A stretch of 64,000 nt of DNA, taken from positions 4,102,001 through 4,166,000 of the forward strand of contig JAFBJZ010000831.1 of assembly GCA_016785225.1 (NCBI GenBank), given 5' to 3'. A model generated the notes under the pieces. It was given only the letters and a program-made list of their open reading frames with translations. It did no database searches and was not told the DNA's origin. Position 1 is the stretch's first letter; each line of letters opens with the position of its first letter. The translations under genes and the position numbers were made by a program. Positions 1 through 11,300 of the stretch are shown piece by piece. Source of the DNA: Psettodes erumei (taxonomy: Eukaryota; Chordata; Actinopteri; Pleuronectiformes; Psettodidae).

Positions 1-60
1 GCTAATGTCTGAGGTGGGATTTCTGAGGTGAAAGGTAATGTTATCCAAGATAAGTTTAAG

Positions 61-245
61 TATTTTTTATTGATCCCTGAGAGGAAATTAATCGCCCGGT
101 GCAACAGCAGAAAGACTCGATGGGTTGGAAAGAGTAGTAGAATTTAAGAATGAAAACAAATAAAATATGCAGTATTACAGACAGCAGGCATAAATGGCAA
201 ATGTGTAGTAAAGTGGTGAAAATAATGCAGTCCAGTGTTGAGCTT
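61..245 (-). mobile_element. 3' tail of a teleost non-LTR retrotransposon (antisense)
   Basis: The stretch begins with TTTATTGATCCCTGAG followed by GGAAATTAAT and a cysteine/glycine-poor AAACAAATAAAATATGC section. In the reverse orientation this reads as a GGGATCAATAAA-type tail, which is the standard 3' end of common fish LINE and LINE-derived repeats. No reverse transcriptase coding remains. The downstream section (AATGCAGTCCAGTGTTGAG) also resembles the body of these tails, but the inner boundary is uncertain. The family is not assigned; recognition is from memory of teleost repeats. Confidence 0.6.
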
Positions 246-3200
246 TGTCGTGTTTCGTTGTGTGCTGTTTCAGAAGGCAGACTGTCGGAGGGCACTATTA
301 TGACTCAGGCCTTGTACCTTGGCGTTGACCTTGTTGAGCCGGGGCATTGTGTCGGACTCGAGGCAATCCTGTAGAAGTGTGCACCTCTGTGGCTCGGTGG
401 TGTTCAGCAGGAATGTTAGCTGTGCCCGACCAGCCACCCATGACCTCAGTCCCGGAGCAGCATGGAAGTACCCACTGCTCTTCTGCTAATAACTTCCTGT
501 TTATGTTAAACGTTTCCCAACATACTTTCCAGTTCCCTTAATCAGCAGGACGCACCCCCCCCCAATCCTTTTTTCAACTCTCTTCTTTGTCTCTTCTTCC
601 TCAGTGTGTCTGTAGCTCTACGTGGATATTAATCCTGGTGCTTCAAACCTGCCCGCAGCTCAGAGCTGTCTTCTGAAATGCAGATCTGTGGAGGTGTCAT
701 CATATCTCTCTGTCTTGGGTTCCTGCGCTTGCCCCCCAGCCTCACTCTCCTTTTCACGCAGCCGTGATGACATGCATTATTCCTCACTGACTCATCTGCG
801 TAGCCTCAAAGCTGCCCAGTTTTAGTTTCCCCTCTCAACTTTATTCTACTCCATGTAAAAGTAAGTTGAGATATTTTTTCTTTTGCTGGTGTCTGCAAAT
901 CGCGCAGACGTTGTATCTGCATTTTTGAACCATCTCTCTGCTCTTCCCTAATCTGTGTGCAGTGGGTCAGCCATGTGATGGTCATGCAGATAACTTCTGC
1001 TTTGCGCACAGTTTATTTTTGTCCTGTGACGCTCTGTTTCCCAGTATTCCCCTTTTCACAGATCTGTGTTTACAGTAGCTCCAGACTTGGGCTCTCAGCC
1101 TCTAACTAAAGTAAATGATAGGCCTGGGAGAAATGACATCAGAGTCGCAGCCACATGCCCATGTAAGAATGCCTAAATATTTACAAGCCCTCGTAACGCA
1201 TGCTAGTCTCCCATTTGTTCAAGCCGTAAGTTTTTAAACTCAGCCCTGTGGTCGCGTCTCTCTGCTGTAGCTACGCCTTTTCTGCGTCTGAGCCGATCCC
1301 ACGTCACGATCCCTCCGTGGAGTCGGGCTCTTTAATTACAGTCATTAGGTGGAGTAGATCCGCTGCTGGGGTTAGAGAACCTTATTACCAAGACCTTGTC
1401 TCTGTTCGTCCCCACGCAGCAAACAACCTTAATGCTGCTCGCTGGCGCGTTCTCTGACAAAAAGCCGCAGTTACAATGTTTACAGAAAACACGCTGCCAA
1501 ATTGGATCCCCCAAATCACACAAGTCTCACCAGGAGACCCCCCTCCCTACTCTCATCCTATTTCAATTGGACATGGAGAAGTGTGCAGCATCCCAATAAC
1601 AGATAAAGCAAAGAGGGGTGTAAGAGGCAGTGTCTGTGTGGTGTCGCTTGTTTACTGGTGGACCGATGCTGACGGCCGGCACGACCAGGGCCAGAGAAGC
1701 CATTTATCCACACCAGACCTCCATTAAGTTCTCTCTAACCATCCCTTTCTACAGCATACTTACTTCCACTGACTTGTCTCTCCACCTCCTCCTATAGTGT
1801 TTTTTATTTTTAACTGGTTTCTGTTCTGTTTCACTTCCAGTCCCTGTTTTTGCCTGCTGTCAGGATGTCATCACGCATTCCTCTGCGTCTGCTGTTTAAT
1901 TAGTCATATGGAGTTGGTCTCCTCTTTTGGGTAATGGGCAAAAAAAAAGAACTCACATCTTGGTCCCGCTGGGTTCTCATGTGTCTCTACACCTTCCGAC
2001 TTGAAAACAAAACATTATCCCCACGAGCAGCATGCTGCAACGACACATCTGTTCTTCACATAGATATAAAAAGAACAACTTCACGAAGGAACAGCGAGAT
2101 TATTAAATATGGTGTAATTACAAGTGATAAATTGTCTGTTTTTTGAGTTTGGGTAATCTGATTAGACTGGATTAAAGTGATTTGGTGTTTTGTTTGTGTC
2201 GACAGAGCTGTGATCCACAGGATCTTTGTTAGGCTTTTCCACAGGGTTGAGTCCTGCCCACTGTTTCCATGAAACAACAATGTTTGTGTTTGGCACCACA
2301 GCCTGCGACCAGAAAGCTGCAACTGTTTGGACAGGGTGTTTTTTAAAGTTACTGTAAAAAGCTCAGGCACAGGGCAGCATGGCCTGGCTACAGACTGATA
2401 TTTGTGAAGAACCAGGTTAAGCTTTAGAAAAAGCGATGCTGTGCAAAAAAAACAACCTTTCACTCTGTAGTTTTTTTATCTGACTGACTGACTGTGAGCT
2501 TTTAGGTGTCACAGCCTCATGACAGGATACAGTCGTATCTTTGTCTAGTGGCGTGCACCTGATGTTGGCTGATGTTCATATAAGCAGCAGAACCCAAGCT
2601 CAGTGCGGCCCCTTGTTTTCAGCACATTATTAGCAGCGGCAGACCACCCGTGGTGCTCAGACAAATAAAAATCCCATTTCCTCTCTTTCCATTGCTGGTA
2701 TTAAGAGCTGAGGGTTGTGCTGCTGCCTGAGTGCCAGTGAAAAAGCCACTCAGTGTGTGAGCAGTTAAAGCCCTCTCAACGCAGCGAGGGTGAGGCTTTT
2801 CCTTCTGTATGCATCACCCCGGCCAGCTTGATCGATTCACTGTTTGCTCTGTCTTGTCTAAGTGCGAGCTCAATCTGCCCACTTCGCCCACAGCAAAATA
2901 ATACGGACTCCGACCGGGGCAGCCTTGCTTCCCTTGACGTCCCCGGCACACATGCACCCACACACGCGCAGGGATCTACAAATGTATACATGTACAGTGA
3001 GTCCGCACACATTGTCTTTCACCCCGAGGGGGCCGGACAGCCCGGGCGTGGATCCATGAATTCCTCATAACACAATCTGTTGGCTGATCAATAATTCAAT
3101 TCTATCTGTGAGCAAGCATGTCTGGATCCAATCTCACCTGCACCTCCCTCGGCCTCTTCTTAACAAGGTGGGTGTTGTGTCCTTGAGCTGGGCCCGGCTT

Positions 3201-3789
3201 ATGCGTGTGCGTGTTGCGTGTGTGGTGATTAGCTTGGGTTGCGTGAGTTCTCAGTCAGTGCTTGTTCTGGCCCGTGGTTGTGTATCCACTTCCCCACCGT
3301 GCATGTGTGTACACGCATGACAGCCCTCGGCCGTTGTGGACTACAGTGTTCATTATTTCAGCTCGTGTGTCTCTGTGTCCGCGGCAGCATGTGAATGTGT
3401 CCATCCACAGCTGGCAAAGTTGACGCATGTTTGTGTGTGTGTGTGTCTGTATGAGCTTATGCATGATCTGTCTCTCCCTCCAGGCAGCTAGATGAATCAA
3501 AGCCATGGATCTCATTAAAAGGTATAGAGCCTGTGGAGAGGTCAGTGGCTAAGTTCTCTGATTAGTGAGCTCCGGCGGGCTGCCTGGGTGCTGTCTTTGG
3601 CGAGGTGGGGGCATGGTTCCCCTCATCGACATGCCTCTCATCCCTCTCCAACCCACACCTGGGGGGGGGTCGGTGTGCCAAACACTCCTTCTCACCGCAA
3701 GCCTCGGCCGCTCCTGACAGGGTCAAGGACGACACGCACGGGGGGGGCAGATTTCCCCCAGTCATCGTCGTCCGGCCCCCTCCATCTCC
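246..3789. other. Non-coding stretch, no gene seen
   Basis: No exon-like open frame with splice sites is visible. The stretch holds a C9 run (555-563), an A8 run near 1940, a short GACT repeat (2480-2495) and a short (TG)n at 3432-3446. Small unique blocks with homeodomain-type cores lie near 1895-1910 (TTTAATTAGTCATATG) and 3070-3110 (GATCAATAATTCAATTC). An open frame on the minus strand (2056-2463) of 135 codons has no recognisable domain. Nothing else is supportable. Confidence 0.5.
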
Positions 3790-4010
3790 CCGACTTTCTA
3801 TCAGGGCCTAATGGGGCTCTACTTGCGGTTCTGTTTTTATCCCTCTTCGAGTGTTTTATCAAAGGCCACATTCAGTTTCCATCCCAGTGACAGCCTCTCT
3901 CGCTGCGTATCAAGCTGCACCAATAGCCCGGCGAGCAGCTTTCTGGGTCGTTAGAAACTCGTTCCAGGGCCCGGGCTCCTATCAAAGCCAGCGACCATGA
4001 ACCAGGGACG
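3790..4010. promoter_or_regulatory. Candidate non-coding regulatory block with two TCF/LEF-type motifs
   Basis: This is complex, non-repetitive sequence between low-complexity flanks. ATCAAAGG at 3858-3865 and ATCAAAGCC at 3981-3989 both fit the TCF/LEF core (A/T)TCAAAG, on the same strand, 123 bp apart. TCF/LEF proteins mediate Wnt/beta-catenin transcription. Function is inference; two copies of a 7-8 bp motif can occur by chance. Confidence 0.3.
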
Positions 4011-4710
4011 ACTTTGAGCCAAGGGCAAAGTGTGTGCATGTGTGACTGTGAGTGAGAGGGACAGGACACTTCTGAAGGTTTCGCCTGACTTTGGACGGTT
4101 TCTCCTTTTCCTCTGAATGGTCTTTCTCTTCGCTCTGGCGTTCTCGTCCCCTGTGTGCCTCTCTGTTTAATGCCCTTCCAGATAAAACAATGCCGGTAAA
4201 CTTCCTCTTTGTTTCTCTCGCTCTCCCTCTCTCGCTGATAACGGTAACGGTATCTAAAAGGAGGCCCTGGCAGCTATTCACTCTCCCCCTGCTCCAACCC
4301 CTCACCTCCACTTCCTCTCTCCCGGTATGTTAGAGTGTATTGTGTGTGTAATCAGTGGAAGGGGGACGGGTGTATTTTTGATTTAGATTTTTTTAAAATT
4401 TCTTTTTCTTTTCTGGGTCTGTAAGGAGGTGGCGGATGGAGAGGACTTGCGCGTATCTGCTGACTGTCACTTCCATTAAGCCTACTGTTGTCAGCCGCCT
4501 CCCCTTTATGCCACATCTGGCTCTTAGTAAGCCAAGGTCCCCTTCTGTTCAGTGTCCAACCTTTCAAATCCGCAAACCCTTCAGTCCACAGATATGCTGT
4601 TGTAATTACACAGCTTTTTTCCTGCAAACTTTTCCTACAGGAGAATTTGGATCATTTGTAAGAGCTTATTTTTATTTCTATACAGAGTTTATCAGAAGTC
4701 AGAATTGAGG
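4011..4710. other. Pyrimidine-rich non-coding stretch
   Basis: The sequence is rich in CTCTC and TTTCTC runs, with open frames on both strands of about 80-110 codons that show only compositional bias. No domain, RNA gene or repeat family was recognised. It is followed by an AT-rich section leading into the Tc1-like remnant. Confidence 0.45.
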
Positions 4711-4713
4711 TTT

Positions 4714-4935
4714 ATATATATTTTACAGTATATATACTACCAGTCACAAACTTTTGAGAACACCTCTGTGTTAACAGTTAATTTAATTAACGTAAATTAA
4801 TTTAATATAATATAATATATATCAGAATGGTTGGGAAAAGACAAGCAGCAAATCTGGTTGGTCCGGGATTCATCCTTCAGGGAGATAGCGACTCCAAAAC
4901 CTTAGCCGAAAAGAACTAGACTGTGGCTTTCCACA
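4714..4935 (+). mobile_element. Possible decayed Tc1/mariner-like remnant
   Basis: A TATATATATTTTACAGTATA segment runs into ACCAGTCACAAACTTTTGAG (4740-4759), which resembles the ACCAGTCAAAAGTTTG terminal sequence of common teleost Tc1-like elements. About 110 bp further on, 4868-4910 reads G-F-I-L-Q-G-D-S-D-S-K in one frame. That is reminiscent of the Q-x-D-N-D-P-K-H block around the second catalytic Asp of Tc1 transposases, and it is followed by an in-frame stop. The short distance would require a large internal deletion. No matching downstream inverted repeat was found, so the call is tentative. Confidence 0.35.
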
Positions 4936-5039
4936 TCTCCAGTGTATCTGCTGGTGTTGAAGTTTCAGCAACGTTGTCTCCCAGTAGCACGTCGGATGAA
5001 GTCACACATTTACTGTAAAGCTTCGCTTCCGCTGCCTCT

Positions 5040-5540
5040 CTCCCCTTCCAGTCTCTGGCCCCTTCAGGCTCAGTCAATTAATAAAGCCTGACATTTATTG
5101 GAGAAAACAAATAACCGTGCTTGGTTTGAGGATTGTCTCTTATGCAAACCACTTTCCCATTTTTGTGTTTGTTTACATATCATTGGACGCCCTGATTCCC
5201 GGACAACAGCGCACTGCCAAAAATGGAGGGCTCTAAGGAATTCAGTTCAACGCTGCATGCAAGTGCCTTTTTCTAAAGGGCAGTGCTGTGCCTCTGGTTG
5301 TCAAAGTCTGTTTAGCAGAATAATCAGTGCTTTAATTAACAAAAGTCAGCTCAGAATATCAATTATAGTTTTCCTTTATCTGTAGTCATGTCACACTGAG
5401 AAACAATTATGACTTATTGTGAAGTTCTATTGTCTCTTGCTGATGATAATTAGTGAGGTTTTCCTTATAAATCATTTTTTTCTCCATAAATAACTTCTCC
5501 TGCCCTCTGTTCTCATTTGTTATTTCTTTTTCTATTTGAT
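5040..5540. promoter_or_regulatory. Candidate non-coding regulatory block (AT-rich, homeodomain cores)
   Basis: This is unique-looking sequence with repeated TTAATT/AATTAT cores: TCAATTAATAAAGCC near 5075, GCTTTAATTAAC near 5330 and GATAATTAGTGAGG near 5445. A 95-codon open frame (5098-5385) has no recognisable domain and is taken as chance. The texture resembles vertebrate conserved non-coding elements, but conservation was not tested. Confidence 0.3.
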
Positions 5541-6479
5541 ACTAATGGGCGCCCCCCCTCCCCCAAATCATAAGTTTGCGAGTCAGTCTTTTGAGTGTGT
5601 TCTGTTGAAGAGAGAGGGCAGTGTGTTTTCATTCAGAGAGCCTTAGGGGCTCGCTAACATTTTCTTTCAGTCTCATCCCAGTCCAGACACGCTCCTCGCT
5701 GTGGTATGACAAACATTTCAGCGGCGCTCGAACGAACTCCTGCTTGAGTCTCGATGGCACACAATCACCTCCGCGTACTTGGTTCAGTCACAATCTCTGA
5801 TGTATGCAGTCCCTTCTTCCTGGCTTTCTGTTTATCTTTCTCTTGTTGTCGAAACGCCCTCACTCAAACTTCTCTCTCCGAGTCTCCCATGAGCCTCAGA
5901 ATACCCAGGCTCTGGGGGTTGAGCTCTTCTTTGCTGGCTGGGTTAATGACATGGTTGCGGCCCTCGCTGCGGTCGCTGTGAAACAACAGATCCGCTTCAC
6001 AACCGCACCTTTCTGTCTGTTTGTGTAGGGTGATGGAGTGTGTGTTGTCATCTGGAGGTGTGCCATCAGCATGGAGTCACACCGTCGCAACCCGCCGCTT
6101 CCCGTTGCAGGCACCGAACGATGTTTGGTTTCACCTCATCTCTCCTCTTTTCCCTTTCATCCCTCATTTTCTTTGTCTCAGTTCCATTTTCACTTCTTCC
6201 CCGTGTTTGAAAATAATTTGGCATGCTCGATTGTGACTGAGACATGACCAGAGTTTGGTTCTCTTCCAGTTACTGCAGAGTTGTTTGCATTTGCCAGTTG
6301 GCCCGTCCGGAGTGGGTAAAGGGTGCAGTGGAACCAATTATAGCAATGGATTTTGTGCGCAGTAAGCGTAGCGTGGTGGTAGTGGGCGTGATGGGTTTTT
6401 AATGGGACTGAGCCACAGTCACAGATGTAAAGGCTTGTTGTTTTTAGTGATTGCGATGGTCACTATGTGATAGTTGGGC
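5541..6479. other. Non-coding stretch, no gene seen
   Basis: Mixed pyrimidine-rich and unique sequence, with a GCCCCCCCTCCCCC run near 5550. Open frames of about 70 codons overlap on both strands and have no recognisable product. Nothing else is supportable. Confidence 0.45.
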
Positions 6480-7160
6480 CAGGAAAGCAGAGTCCACTTG
6501 AATCTGTTCGCTGATTGTAAAGATCAAGCACCTCTCATAGTCACATGGTTTCCCACTAGTACTTTAAATTGGCTTTTTTCTATAATTGAAATGAGAGTCA
6601 CATTGCCAAGTTTTATTTATTTATTTTTTTTTTGTAAAACCTGAAACAAAATGAAAAGGCCGGTGCTGTTGGGGTTAAGTGCCCGTGCTCCCCTCACCAT
6701 TACTCACATTGCTCATAAGCTTTGTTTGTTAGTTATATCCAAGCACTAAGTGGAAAAAGAGAATTAAATAACCCAGAGTTTTCATTTACCACACTCATAA
6801 TTGATGTCCTAGTTGTTTGCTTATTCATGGTGGGGGTTGAAAGCGAAGAGTCATCCCTTAGAAACTATTCTCAGGATGTTATCTCCTAAGTAATGAAAGT
6901 GTCCCTTCTTCCCTGTCTTTGGAGCCAGTGTGTGATCCTGCGTCTGGCTGGGGGCTGTATGGTAAATGATATGGCTCGAGCCATTAGCTAGATCTTTGTC
7001 CGTTCATACTGCTGGCTCTTTGCGATAGCAAAAGTGTTTTCTGCTTATTAACCATACTGTCATATGCTCTTTTGTAAGCATACACATTAATCTAAATGCA
7101 TACCAGCACATTAAAATTCTTTCAGAGCGCCGCACGTTGAACCTCAAGAGGCTTGATCAG
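6480..7160. promoter_or_regulatory. Candidate cluster of non-coding regulatory blocks
   Basis: Two unique blocks (about 6480-6600 and 6930-7160) flank a poly-T section (around 6620-6635). The second block contains GAGCCATTAGCTAG, GCTTATTAACCATAC, CACATTAATC and GCACATTAAAATTC, a dense set of ATTA homeodomain cores. There is no open frame of note. The enhancer role is inferred from texture and motif density only. Confidence 0.3.
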
Positions 7161-8465
7161 CTAAGAAATGAAAGGGAGTACGCCGTCGCACGAGTTTTTG
7201 CTTAGCTCAGTGTCGACTGTCGAGGAGGTGATTTGTATTTGTGCTTGTGCCGCCTCGCGGTCCCCTGCCCTGTTTGCGGTGGCCAATCTGGACAGGGGGT
7301 TGTTATCAGAGGGCCTGAATGAAACAGCTGCCTAGCACTCTTCACCGCTGCTCCGTTCAAGTCCTTCCACGCCTTAGAAAATGACGTGTTCTGCCCGTTG
7401 TGTCAGACGCGCTGCTCGTTAATGGCTCCTGGCTCCGATCCAACCTTCATCCCGCATTGTGAACCTGGATTCGCCTGCTGCATCAGGCCCCTCTCGCCGC
7501 CTGGAGGCTCACCTGGATCACGCCAGCCAGCGACCGGCTGTTACTCGGGGAAACAGTTTTCCACATTGGTTGAGGCGTTTGGAGGATAAGCCCTATCCCA
7601 CGGACTGCTTCGAGAGTGGGTGGGTTAGGGTGGGATAGCACCTGCCACCTGCCACTGCTAACACGCGTTAATATTTAGCGACAAGAGGGTTTCAGCAAAG
7701 CCCCGTGGGTAAGCTACACCGGATTTTTCACTTCACAAACTAGCCTGGTCACATGAAAATGGCTTTTCCTCTGCCCTCTTCCCGCCCTTGACTCGGGGAG
7801 CTGCTATTGAAATCAAGTGCACGTACAGACTTGTCAGCTCCACGTAGCCACTAGCGGCTAGCCTAAGTACATCAGCCTTATCTGTGATGTCACTTGCTTC
7901 CTCCCCTGTCCATGCTTGTCTGAGCCAGGTCATGAGCTGCCTCCCCCCTCCTCCCCCCTCTCTCGACCTGACTGTTTGGCTGTAATGCAGCTTAAGCCTT
8001 TTGTTGAGAAGGGCATTAGCCTATATTTGTGGGCATGGGTGCTTTGTCATCCAGACCTGGGAATGGCTGCTCCAGATGGCTGATTAGTCACCACTGTGTG
8101 TATGTGTCTTTGAGAGCGTGTGTCGGTGTGTGTTTGTGACCTAAGATCGCTGTGATTACGAGGCGATGAGACCGACAGCCTAAATGAAGATAAAGTGTGG
8201 GTGCTTGTATGGCTGCATGTCAAGTCTGTACGTGTACACGAGCGCAGATTTGTGTTGTTGTTTATCATCTTATACCCAGAACCCCACCACCACCATCAAC
8301 CCCCCCCACATCCCCAATACAACCCCATCTATCGCCGTGGCTCGGCGAACTGGGCTTCCATCAGCGGTTTGTAGTGCAGCTCTCATGCCTGTAGGCTGCT
8401 GTAATGATAGCTTTTGGGAAAAAAAGCCCAGCTGTTTGCTCACAAAATATGAGAATGAAGAGTGA

Positions 8466-8495
8466 AGAGGAGGAAGAGGAGGAGGAGGAAGAAGG
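8466..8495. repeat. (GGA)n/(GAA)n purine microsatellite
   Basis: About 30 bp of AGGAGGAAGAGG-type trinucleotide repeat. It encodes a poly-Glu run in one open frame, which is compositional only. Confidence 0.85.
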
Positions 8496-8945
8496 GTGGA
8501 ATGAAAGTGTCACCTGCCCTCTATTGTACAGCTGCAGTCACATACAATTTCATGGAGCAGACCTAACAAAAGCAAGAACACGTGCACTGTGAAAGATTAA
8601 TTGGTTGCTGTTAGCTCTAACTCTCATCATCACCTGCAGCAGAGAAGGTAGGGAATATAGAAAAGGAGCGTGTTGCCTGGTGTTGGCGGAGATAATAAGG
8701 CACCGGGGGGAAAGGCGTTTTTCTCTCTCTCTCTGGCCACTGGTGACAAAAAGTTTCTGAAATGAAACACGCCGCAGTTAGAAGCTGAGCGTGAGATGCT
8801 GTTGTTTTGTGTTCACCTGGTGTAGTTAGCACAGTGACGGCTCATCAGCCGGCGCTGATTGCACTGTGGACACGGTTAACAGCCCATTTAGAGTGTGTGC
8901 ATGCATGCGTATGAGCATGCATAGGAGTGAACAAGCATATTACAA

Positions 8946-8969
8946 TGTGTGTGTGTGTGTGTGTGTGTG
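8946..8969. repeat. (TG)12 microsatellite
   Basis: Twelve perfect TG units, ending at GGCACG. Dinucleotide repeats of this kind are abundant in fish genomes. Confidence 0.95.
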
Positions 8970-9090
8970 GCACGCCACTGTCCAGACACATCTGCCTGGC
9001 TTTAATTAGTTTTGCCTGGCACAGGGACCAAGCAGTCTCTCTGGTGTTTAATAACAGCAGAGACAGTGGGCATTTATCAAGGTCTGAGTA

Positions 9091-9235
9091 CCGCTGAAGG
9101 ATCACGCATTCATTGGGCCAAAATCACTTTAAAGTGATTATGCTCTTTTTATTTTGTGTAGCTGTTTTCATTTGCTCTCCCCTTTCTCTATTCTCACTTT
9201 CTTTTTTCATTCCCGTCATTCATTGTATTAATATG
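9091..9235. promoter_or_regulatory. Candidate regulatory block with an 18-bp perfect palindrome
   Basis: AATCACTTTAAAGTGATT at 9122-9139 is identical to its reverse complement over 18 bp. Each arm contains TAAAGTG, which fits the NKX2-type homeodomain consensus TNAAGTG, so the palindrome presents two inverted overlapping half-sites. Flanking sequence is unique and AT-rich. Binding is inference. Confidence 0.35.
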
Positions 9236-9718
9236 TCATGTGTCTGACCCAAATTTCGAGGCCCTCGAGTGCTTCCAGGGCTTTTCCTCTGCCTCGTCCC
9301 GCTCCTGCTCTGTTTAATCAGAGCCATCGTAGTGAGAAGTGTCCCAGGCAGAGAGAGAGAGACGGAGGCTGTGTTTTGTTGTCCCCTCAATCAGAATGTG
9401 TAAGTGGTCCTCAGGAGCACGCAGAGCCGTTCTATCAGCCTCCCCCTCCAAACTGTCGCCGTGTCGTCCCCCTCCTGACTGTTTCTAATCGGGGCAGGGG
9501 ATTTTCGCTGATGAACCAACATGAGCTGACAGACACCCTCTCCTCCCTTAACCTATCTTCTCCCTCTCCTTCCCCTCCGTCCCTTCACATCTGTGAACGT
9601 TACCTGACGAAACTCATTTGTCAACCCCCCCCGATCCTACTCTTTCCGTCTGCTTGCCCCAGCCACCTGATCCCTCCCTCCTGTTGTTCCGACAGTGCCA
9701 ACAGTGCTGAGGAGACTG

Positions 9719-9719
<1 letters not shown>
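9236..9719. other. C/T-rich non-coding stretch
   Basis: A 235-codon frame opens at 9238 and continues through the (TG)20 repeat, reading as Cys-Val repeats before more Ser/Pro-rich sequence. Composition and passage through the microsatellite argue against a protein. A GAGAGAGAGAC run lies near 9350-9362. Confidence 0.5.

Positions 9720-9760
<41 letters not shown>
9720..9760. repeat. (TG)20 microsatellite
   Basis: A 41-bp uninterrupted TG tract. Confidence 0.97.
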
Positions 9761-9763
<3 letters not shown>

Positions 9764-10004
9764 AGTGGGCAGGAGGAGTCGGAAGAGACGGGAAAACTAA
9801 ACTGAGCAGAGTGGAGGTGCACGCAGGTGCAGCTCCTCCAGCCGCCCGAGGGATAGCTGTCAAATTCCTTCTTTTTAGCCCCATTTCTTCATGTCGCCCC
9901 CACTGTGGCCTTTGTACGTCTCACTCTAGTCTTACTCAGGTCTAGCTAAGCACTCTTTCAGGACGGGAAGGCCCCAAGAGGTGCAGAACCCACAGGAGGC
10001 ACCC

Positions 10005-10031
10005 CTCCAGCTGTTGCTCCAGCTGTTGCTC
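10005..10031. repeat. Tandem 12-bp duplication
   Basis: The unit CTCCAGCTGTTG is present twice in perfect tandem (10005-10016 and 10017-10028) with a partial third CTC. It sits immediately upstream of a retrotransposon-like tail. Confidence 0.85.
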
Positions 10032-10150
10032 TCCCTCAATCTTCAATTTGTGTGCTTTCGTATTGTATGGATATTGTTTTTGTTATTATCTCTGACTTAC
10101 TACAAGGGCAGTTTCCCCATAAGGGATAATAAAGATTTCTACTACTGCTG
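10029..10150 (+). mobile_element. 3' tail of a teleost non-LTR retrotransposon
   Basis: A TTCGTATTGTATGG ... TTATTATCTCTGAC section leads to TTTCCCCATAAGGGATAATA followed by AAGATTTCT. The TTTCCCC...GGGATAATAAAG arrangement is the typical 3' end of a widespread fish LINE/SINE tail family. No coding sequence remains. Orientation is taken from the AATAAAG terminus; the family is not assigned. Confidence 0.55.
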
Positions 10151-11139
10151 TAATATATTGCATGCCAGAAGGGCCTAAAAAATATGGTGAGGAATTCACA
10201 AGCAGCAGGGGCAGCAGCTAACGTTGCCCCCAAGCCCTTCTTGAAAGCCGAGTGAATGCAAATGGACTTTTTTCTAAAAAATAAAGCAGAGTTCCCCAGC
10301 CGTAATAGTCTGCAAGCCTGGCACAATGCTGCATAGCCCCACATCCCCTCATTCAATTCCACAGCAAGTTCCTTTTTCGATGGGATTGGCTGTTTGATTC
10401 CTTCCTCCGTCAGCTCAGTGGAGGAGATTGCTTTGATTTTGGGGCGGACTTGACCAGATTAAATAGAGTCGGTCCGGGGCCGCGTGGACGGGTGGCTCCC
10501 AGCCATCGTCTCATTTGTGTTGCGCATTGTCGCTTGCAGCTACCCTCCATTTTTGTTCTCTCCCCTTCCCTTTGTTTGCCTCACGCTTCTGCTCAGTATC
10601 TGGCCAACGATTGATAAGACCCAATCCCTGACAATGCTTGGCACGTTGTGCGGGATCGGTGGCGATGGCGCTCATGCGTTGTGGCGAGTGTGCTTCTCTG
10701 CTCGGGCTTTAAGAAGGAGATGGGATGCAGCTCACGTCATTGTTTATCTACCTTTCCACTTCCAGATGGCGCTCAGCAGAAAGAATGTGCTTCTTGACAT
10801 TCTCTCTCTCTCTGTCTCTTCTTCCACCTCTCCTGTGGCTCACTCCGGTGTATGGACATGGTTTCAGGCCCAGAACCGGCAGCATGAGGGAGGGAGGGGG
10901 GAGGTGATGAGAGAGCCAGAAAGGCAGACTAGGACTTGAGAGGAAGCTCTGGAAAGTCAGGTGGTAGTCTCCGCATGTAGCCGTGTGTGTGTTGAGACTC
11001 GATAGCATAGGAGCGAGTTATCGTACCTCTGAGACTGCAACACTTTCCTGTCTTTTCATGAGTACTTGTGAATCTGAATCATAATGTGCGAGCGTGCCAG
11101 TAAAACAACACACGTAAAACACATGACACATTTTCTCTC
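10151..11139. other. Non-coding stretch, no gene seen
   Basis: A 151-codon frame (10484-10939) and a 108-codon minus-strand frame have no recognisable domain. A GC-rich patch with several CpGs (GGTCCGGGGCCGCGTGGACG) lies near 10470-10490, and a purine-rich GAGGGAGGGAGGGGGGAGG run near 10890. Nothing else is supportable. Confidence 0.45.
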
Positions 11140-11300
11140 CTTTTTTTCTCGAGGCCATTGAATCATAAAAATCTCGTCTCGGGGAACAATTGAGTCGGCC
11201 GGCCCCGGCTCTCTCGGCCGTCTAGATTGATGGACGGTCAATTCCGGCAGCGGGAGATAATCACAGCGTGTCAGCCTCCTCCGATCCAAACTCTTATCTG
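11140..11300. promoter_or_regulatory. Candidate regulatory block, GC-rich core
   Basis: This is unique sequence with GGGGAACAATTGAGTCGGCC (a SOX-like GAACAAT core overlapping CAATTG), GGCCGGCCCCGG and GGGAGATAATC. It stands out from flanking low-complexity DNA. Function is inferred. Confidence 0.28.

Larger units (their letters stand above)
7161..9090. other. Non-coding stretch with short repeats
   Basis: No exon is recognised. GC-rich segments (7230-7600) carry a 67-codon frame without a domain. A small unique block lies at 7640-7720 (CGCGTTAATATTTAGCG), and C-runs occur at 7945-7965 and near 8297-8310. The purine repeat and the (TG)12 within this stretch are listed separately. Confidence 0.45.

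Noticed and set aside
9238..9945. 235-codon open frame
   Set aside because: It runs through the (TG)20 repeat, giving Cys-Val repeats, and is otherwise Pro/Ser-rich by composition with no domain.
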